Below the pieces are notes generated by a model, which made no database searches, was not told where the DNA came from, and saw only the letters and a list, made by a program, of their open reading frames with translations. A stretch of DNA of 12,235 nucleotides. It comes from Cellulomonas sp. GTDB lineage: Bacteria; Actinomycetota; Actinomycetes; Actinomycetales; Cellulomonadaceae. Within the stretch, counting starts at the first letter, position 1. Each line of letters opens with the position of its first letter. This document shows, piece after piece, positions 8,798 through 12,235 of the stretch. The stretch lies in NCBI GenBank assembly GCA_031178805.1, contig JAPSIJ010000042.1:1-12235 (forward strand), in the 5' to 3' direction. A program made the position numbers and the translations under genes.

Positions 8798-8804
8798 CCC
8801 CAGC

Positions 8805-9233
8805 ATGATCGCTCGTTACCGCAAGGCCATGGAGAACAAGGAGCAGGGCTTCACGCTCGTCGAGCTCCTCGTGGTCATCATCATCATCGGCATCCTCGCC
8901 GCCATCGCCGTGCCGGTGTACCTGAACCAGCAGGCGAAGGCCAAGGACTCGGCCGCCAAGTCGGACCTGGGCAACGCCAAGATCGCGGTCGCCTCGGCCC
9001 TGGTCGACTCGCCGAACGCCACGACGATCACCTTCGGCGAGACCGACACGCCGGGTGACGACGCCGCGACGGTGAAGTTCGAGTGGAGCGAGGGCGTGGA
9101 AGGTGACGACGCCGTCACGATCCTGGACGACGGCACGTTCACGATCGAGGCCAAGTCCGCGACCGACAACGTGTTCGTGGTCGACGAGACCGGTGGCATC
9201 AAGCCGAAGGCCGAGGCCGGCGCCGAGGGCTGA
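8805..9233 (+). CDS. pilA: Major type IV pilin (class III signal peptide, PilA-like)
   Basis: Probable major subunit of the pilus fibre. The 142-residue precursor has a 15-residue leader ending KEQG, followed by FTLVELL, so prepilin peptidase should cut after Gly15. Mature Phe1 and Glu5 are the classic type IVa features. The hydrophobic helix is about 16-38 (VVIIIIGILAAIAVPVYL), followed by the helical NQQAKAKDSAAKSDLGNAK segment and a small, acidic, Asp/Thr-rich head of about 85 residues with no cysteine, so there is no disulfide-bounded D-region. The start is ATG 8805, supported by GGGAG at 7 nt. It has its own predicted promoter and a strong hairpin follows it, which fits a separately controlled, abundant product. 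Calling it major, not minor, rests on this context and the perfect leader. Confidence 0.93.
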   Translation: MIARYRKAMENKEQGFTLVELLVVIIIIGILAAIAVPVYLNQQAKAKDSAAKSDLGNAKIAVASALVDSPNATTITFGETDTPGDDAATVKFEWSEGVEGDDAVTILDDGTFTIEAKSATDNVFVVDETGGIKPKAEAGAEG

Positions 9234-9255
9234 TCGCCCGCACCACCAGCACCAC

Positions 9256-9299
9256 CTCCAGGGGCGGGGCCACGCGCGAGCGCGGTCCCGCCCCTGGGG
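9256..9299 (+). terminator. Strong hairpin between pilA and the minor pilin genes
   Basis: CCAGGGGCGGGGCC (9258-9271) pairs with GGTCCCGCCCCTGG (9284-9297), a 14-bp stem with a single G-U pair. One more G-U and one C-G pair can be added outside (9256-9257 with 9298-9299). The 12-base loop is itself self-complementary. No T-run follows. It lies 24 nt after the pilA stop. Likely a terminator or attenuator, or a 3' stabiliser of pilA mRNA, giving many more pilA than minor pilin transcripts. Confidence 0.7.
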
Positions 9300-9355
9300 C
9301 GCGAGATCCCGGCGGCGCGCCGGGGACCGGACGGGCACAACGAGGGAGGTCGGCA

Positions 9356-9814
9356 GTGGGATCGCTCCTGGAGCGTGCACGGACGGCGGCGCCGGATGAG
9401 CGTGATGCCGGAGTGGGCATCGTGGAGATCCTCGTCGCGATGGCGATCTTCGGACTCGTCATGGTGGCGGCCGTACCGCTGCTGCTGTCCTCCTCGGTGC
9501 AGACGGCGCGGGCGGCGCAGCTCGCGACGGCGAGCCAGATCGCGAACCAGCAGCTCGAGCGCGCGCGGGGCGCGGCGACGTCGTGCGACCAGCTGCGGGC
9601 CCACCTCGGCGCCTCGTCGGAGACGGCGGAGTCGCAGGTGCACGATTCCCGCGGCATCACGTACAACGTGACGGAGACGGCACCGACCGCGATCGCATGC
9701 CCGGCGGCGTCGGGGCTCGTGGAGTACACCGTGACGGTGCGCGCCGACACGAACGCGTCAGCGCGTCCCGTCACGTCGACGGTCACCACGCAGATCTGGG
9801 TCGGCAAGGCGTGA
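9356..9814 (+). CDS. Minor pilin / pseudopilin (GspI/PilV-like)
   Basis: Small prepilin of 152 residues with a 19-residue leader ending in DAG, then VGIVEILVAMAIFGL. Prepilin peptidase should cut after Gly19, leaving Glu at mature +5 (Glu24). The membrane-spanning helix is about 22-44, followed by a typical amphipathic helix (QTARAAQLATASQIANQQLERAR) and a small beta-rich head with two cysteines (C77, C115) that could form one disulfide. The start is GTG 9356, 6 nt after GGGAGG (9344-9349). No good promoter was seen in the 122-nt gap upstream, so it probably depends on read-through past the pilA hairpin or on a promoter type not recognised here. The stop overlaps the next start as GTGA. The specific PilV/GspI assignment is by order and leader only. 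Confidence 0.82.
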   Translation: MGSLLERARTAAPDERDAGVGIVEILVAMAIFGLVMVAAVPLLLSSSVQTARAAQLATASQIANQQLERARGAATSCDQLRAHLGASSETAESQVHDSRGITYNVTETAPTAIACPAASGLVEYTVTVRADTNASARPVTSTVTTQIWVGKA

Positions 9815-10452
9815 GCACCGGTCGCGGGCGGGCGTGGCTGCGGCGCCGCGTCGGACGCCACGACGGCGATGCCGGCATGTCGCTGGCCGAGCTGCTCGCC
9901 TACATGATCCTCTCGGGCATCGTGCTCGCGATCGTCGGCACGCTCGTCGTCAGGGTCCTGGTCACGCAGCGCGACGTGCGCGAGCAGGCGACCGCGTCCA
10001 GCGCCTCCCAGGTGGTGCTGACCGACATGCAGGGCGCCCTCCGCAACGCCGTGGCCGTGCGCACACCGTCGGGCTTCGGCGGCCGGCTCCTGCTCGTCAA
10101 GACGCGCACCGGCGACGACGACGCGGACCCGACCTCGTTCCAGTGCCGCGGGTGGTACGTCGACACGGCGACCGGGGAGCTGCGGACGGTCCGGGGGGCG
10201 CCGGGCGGGACGGCACCGACGCGGGGCCTGACGGCCGCCTCCGACCTGTCGGGCTGGACCGTGGCGCTCGACGGGGTGCGGCCGTCGACGAGCGCGGGGG
10301 CGCCCCTGCCGGTGTTCACCGCCGAGGGCGCCACGGGCGCCCACATCCGCTTCGAGGTCGCCGACGGCCAGGACGGGTCCAGCCTCACCATCACCTCCGC
10401 CGCGATCCCGCGGCCGCAGGGCACGAGCACGGGTGGAGACACATGTTTCTGA
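9811..10452 (+). CDS. Minor pilin / pseudopilin (GspJ/PilW-like)
   Basis: Prepilin-like protein of 213 residues from the GTG at 9811, which overlaps the previous stop by 4 nt. No clear ribosome-binding site is visible, so translation is probably coupled. The basic leader (1-22, ending DGDAG) is followed by MSLAELLAYMILSGIVLAIV, with a predicted cut after Gly22 and Glu at mature +5 (Glu27). The membrane helix is about 25-50. The head is beta-rich with two cysteines, C112 and C212; the second is the penultimate residue, so a C-terminal disulfide staple is plausible. Size, order and leader resemble GspJ/PilW proteins of the initiating tip complex, but no finer family call is possible by eye. Its end overlaps the next gene by 10 nt. 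Confidence 0.82.
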   Translation: MSTGRGRAWLRRRVGRHDGDAGMSLAELLAYMILSGIVLAIVGTLVVRVLVTQRDVREQATASSASQVVLTDMQGALRNAVAVRTPSGFGGRLLLVKTRTGDDDADPTSFQCRGWYVDTATGELRTVRGAPGGTAPTRGLTAASDLSGWTVALDGVRPSTSAGAPLPVFTAEGATGAHIRFEVADGQDGSSLTITSAAIPRPQGTSTGGDTCF

Positions 10453-12098
10453 TGCGACGGTTCCGGACGGCTCCGCGGGACGGCGGCAGCGCGCTGATCA
10501 CTGTCATCGCGATCGCGGCGGTCGTCGCGATCGTCAGCGCGACCATGGTCGCCACCGTCTCGTTCGCCACGGGCACGAGTGCGCTCACCCGGGCGACGGT
10601 GCAGGCGCAGGCCTCGGCCGAGGACGCGATCGACAGCACGCTCGCTCAGATGTCGCTCTTCACCAAGGGTGCTGAGAGCAGCTTCCCGTGCGCCCTGCCG
10701 TACAACGAGGAGACGGCCGCCGGTGCGGTGAGCACCACGGTGACGCTGCGTTACCGGACGGAGGGAGCCGCGTCGCTCTCCTGCCCCGTCCCGACGTCGA
10801 TGCCGGTCGTCGAGGCCGAGGTGACCGCCACGTCCGAGGTCGTCCTCGCGACGGGCGGCGGCCAGCGGACCGCCGTCCGCACCGTCAAGCAGCGGCTGTC
10901 CGTGACGGACGTGGACAGCGGCGAGTCCCTGTTCGGCTACGGCATCTTCTCGGGGGCGTCGTTCACCGCGACCAACACCTTCTACATCGAGGGCGGCGGG
11001 CTGCACACGAACGGCAGCTACGGGTGCAACAGCGCCGGCACGATCCTGGGCCCCGTGACCGCGACCGGCGGTGTCAGCATCACCAACGGCTGCGTGGCCC
11101 AGAGCGTCAAGGCCGGCGGGACGTACACCTGCTCGTCGTCGGGCGGGGTGACCGGCGACGTCACGGCGGCCGGCACCGGCACCTCGAGCCTGACCAACGG
11201 CTGCACGATCGGCGGCAGCCTGCGCACGACCGGCCCCATCCAGGTCACGACCGCGACGCCCCGGGTCGCCGGGAACATGATCTCCGCCGCCGGTGGCATC
11301 TCCGTGAGCAACACCGGGCCCATCGTGGCGGGATACGGACGAGCCGGCGGCGCGATCTCCGGGGCAGCGACGATGAGCACCGTCTTCGCGGGCGGGCACA
11401 CGGCGAACAGCCCGAGCGCGGCGCCCGACGCACCGCCCGCCGAGGTCATGCCCGCCATCACGTGGACCGACCTGCAGGCGGCCGGCTGGCAGCAGAAGAC
11501 GGTCAGCCAGTGGATCAACGAGAGCGCCGCGGCGAACGGCGCCCCGAGCTGGGCGTCGGGCCGGACGCCGGGGACCTGCTCCGCGGATGCGGCGAACTAC
11601 GGCATCAACGGGGCCATGAAGGCGCTCGACCAGCCCACGCTGATCGACGCGCGTTCGTGCGACGTGACGTTCCAGAACATCACCGTGAACCTCAAGGACG
11701 ATCTGACGCTCGTCGTGAAGAGCTTCTCGACGAACAACAGCCTCCGGGTCACGTCCTCGAAGAACGGCGCGAAGCTGCGCATCATCGTCCCCGTGCCCGA
11801 GGGGGCGAGCACGTGCTCGGCGACGCTCCCGTCGTCGGCGAAGGGGACCTTGGACATGAAGAACAGCGTCGTGTTCGACGACAATGTCGACGTGCTCCTC
11901 TACACGAACGGCAAGGTCAGCTTCACGAACTCGGTCGACCTGCACGGGGCCGTCTACACGTGCCAGCTGCAGGCGTCCGTCGCGACGACGATCATCCACT
12001 CCGACATGACCCCGCCCGGCATGGAGGGTCCCGAGAGCGGGTTGTACGCCTTCGACCAGGTGGCGCGGTACAACCTCGCGCCCGGCTCGGCTGGCTGA
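10443..12098 (+). CDS. Large PilX/GspK-like minor pilin with Cys-rich, repeat-containing extracellular domain
   Basis: Protein of 551 residues with a short basic leader (MFLMRRFRTAPRDGG) and a hydrophobic helix (about 17-42). The cleavage region reads GG then SALITV, so Thr replaces Glu at mature +5, as is usual for GspK/PilX-type proteins. Residues 45-165 form a first beta-rich part. Residues about 180-330 are Gly/Ser/Thr/Asn-rich with an internal duplication (193-227 and 228-264), suggesting a beta-solenoid. The C-terminal part (about 350-551) contains a YTNGKVSFTNSVDLHGAVY segment. Ten cysteines are all outside the membrane part. It is probably the pilus-tip component or adhesin, which is an inference. 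The start ATG 10443 follows GGTGGAG (10432-10438); ATG 10452 (TGATG with the previous stop) is an alternative. pilD begins 13 nt later. Confidence 0.8.
   Translation: MFLMRRFRTAPRDGGSALITVIAIAAVVAIVSATMVATVSFATGTSALTRATVQAQASAEDAIDSTLAQMSLFTKGAESSFPCALPYNEETAAGAVSTTVTLRYRTEGAASLSCPVPTSMPVVEAEVTATSEVVLATGGGQRTAVRTVKQRLSVTDVDSGESLFGYGIFSGASFTATNTFYIEGGGLHTNGSYGCNSAGTILGPVTATGGVSITNGCVAQSVKAGGTYTCSSSGGVTGDVTAAGTGTSSLTNGCTIGGSLRTTGPIQVTTATPRVAGNMISAAGGISVSNTGPIVAGYGRAGGAISGAATMSTVFAGGHTANSPSAAPDAPPAEVMPAITWTDLQAAGWQQKTVSQWINESAAANGAPSWASGRTPGTCSADAANYGINGAMKALDQPTLIDARSCDVTFQNITVNLKDDLTLVVKSFSTNNSLRVTSSKNGAKLRIIVPVPEGASTCSATLPSSAKGTLDMKNSVVFDDNVDVLLYTNGKVSFTNSVDLHGAVYTCQLQASVATTIIHSDMTPPGMEGPESGLYAFDQVARYNLAPGSAG
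11019..11234 (+). repeat. Intragenic tandem duplication in the PilX-like gene (two units of about 36 residues)
   Basis: Residues 193-227 and 228-264 share the pattern Y-x-C-x-S-x-G, then G-x-VTA-x-G, then S-(I/L)-TNGC. The paired cysteines C195/C217 and C230/C254 fall in equivalent places. The unit boundary is at 11123/11124. The similarity is clear in protein but diverged in DNA, so the duplication is old. Confidence 0.7.
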
Positions 12099-12111
12099 TC
12101 GGGTCGGTTCC

Positions 12112-12235
12112 GTGATCCTCATCGTCGGCCTCGCGGGACTCCTCGGCCTCGCCGTCGGGTCGTTCCTGAACGTGGTGGTCTGGCGCGTGCCCCGCGGCGA
12201 GTCGGTCGTGGCACCGCCCAGCTCCTGCCCGCGGT
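12112..12235 (+). CDS. pilD: Prepilin leader peptidase/N-methyltransferase PilD, N-terminal part (3' end outside window)
   Basis: The first 41 codons of a membrane aspartic peptidase that removes prepilin leaders and methylates the new N-terminus. From GTG 12112 the product has a first hydrophobic helix (VILIVGLAGLLGLAVGSFL), then the hallmark GSFLNVVVWRVPRGESVV and PPSSCPR. The Cys at residue 39 would be the first of the CPxC zinc-binding pair; the rest and the catalytic aspartates lie beyond the window. It starts 13 nt after the PilX-like stop with only a weak ribosome-binding site (GGGTCGG region, about 12101), so it is probably in the same transcript. Despite the short piece, the GSFLNVV-x-R-x-P pattern is specific to this family. 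Its substrates would be the four prepilins upstream. Confidence 0.9.
   Translation, partial: MILIVGLAGLLGLAVGSFLNVVVWRVPRGESVVAPPSSCPR

Noticed and set aside
8769..8804. In-frame upstream ATG for the major pilin
   Set aside because: No ribosome-binding site precedes it. The ATG at 8805 has GGGAG 7 nt upstream and yields a normal 15-residue prepilin leader.

Overview
The window comes from a very GC-rich bacterium. It looks like a motile, Cellulomonas-like actinomycete (order Micrococcales). I infer this from the strong third-position G/C bias, the alaS-ruvX-mltG-aroE gene order typical of actinobacterial chromosomes, and actinobacterial-style type IV pilus proteins. This is an inference from gene content; no database was searched.

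Region 1 (1-3987) is a housekeeping block on the + strand. It holds the 3' part of alaS (alanyl-tRNA synthetase, editing and DHHA1 domains), ruvX/yqgF, mltG (membrane endolytic transglycosylase) and aroE (shikimate dehydrogenase). The ruvX/mltG and mltG/aroE junctions are 4-nt stop/start overlaps, so these genes look translationally coupled in one operon whose promoter lies upstream of the window.

Region 2 (about 3988-12235) is a type IV pilus locus, also all on the + strand: pilB (extension ATPase with a c-di-GMP-type MshEN domain), pilT (retraction ATPase), pilC (inner-membrane platform), pilA (major pilin), three minor pilin-like genes that overlap end to end (a GspI/PilV-like, a GspJ/PilW-like and a large PilX/GspK-like protein), and the first 41 codons of pilD (prepilin peptidase), cut by the window edge. 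Together they supply motor, platform, major subunit, a probable tip/priming complex and the leader peptidase. No secretin is seen, as expected in a Gram-positive cell.

The most interesting signal is regulatory. Three of the four gaps in the pilus locus (before pilB, before pilT, before pilA) carry the same bipartite motif, CTCA(A/T)(G/C)-N15-GCCGATG(G/C), with identical 15-nt spacing. It resembles the promoter class of the flagellar/sporulation sigma factors (sigma-28/FliA, SigD, WhiG). The sequence therefore suggests that the pilus is transcribed by the motility sigma factor while PilB is tuned by c-di-GMP. Each promoter lies in or next to an inverted repeat. A strong hairpin after pilA may limit read-through into the minor pilin genes.

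No tRNA, rRNA, CRISPR array, insertion sequence or phage gene was seen. The only gene-free stretches are 3988-4146, 5821-5926, 8662-8804 and 9234-9355, all shorter than 300 bases and described below.
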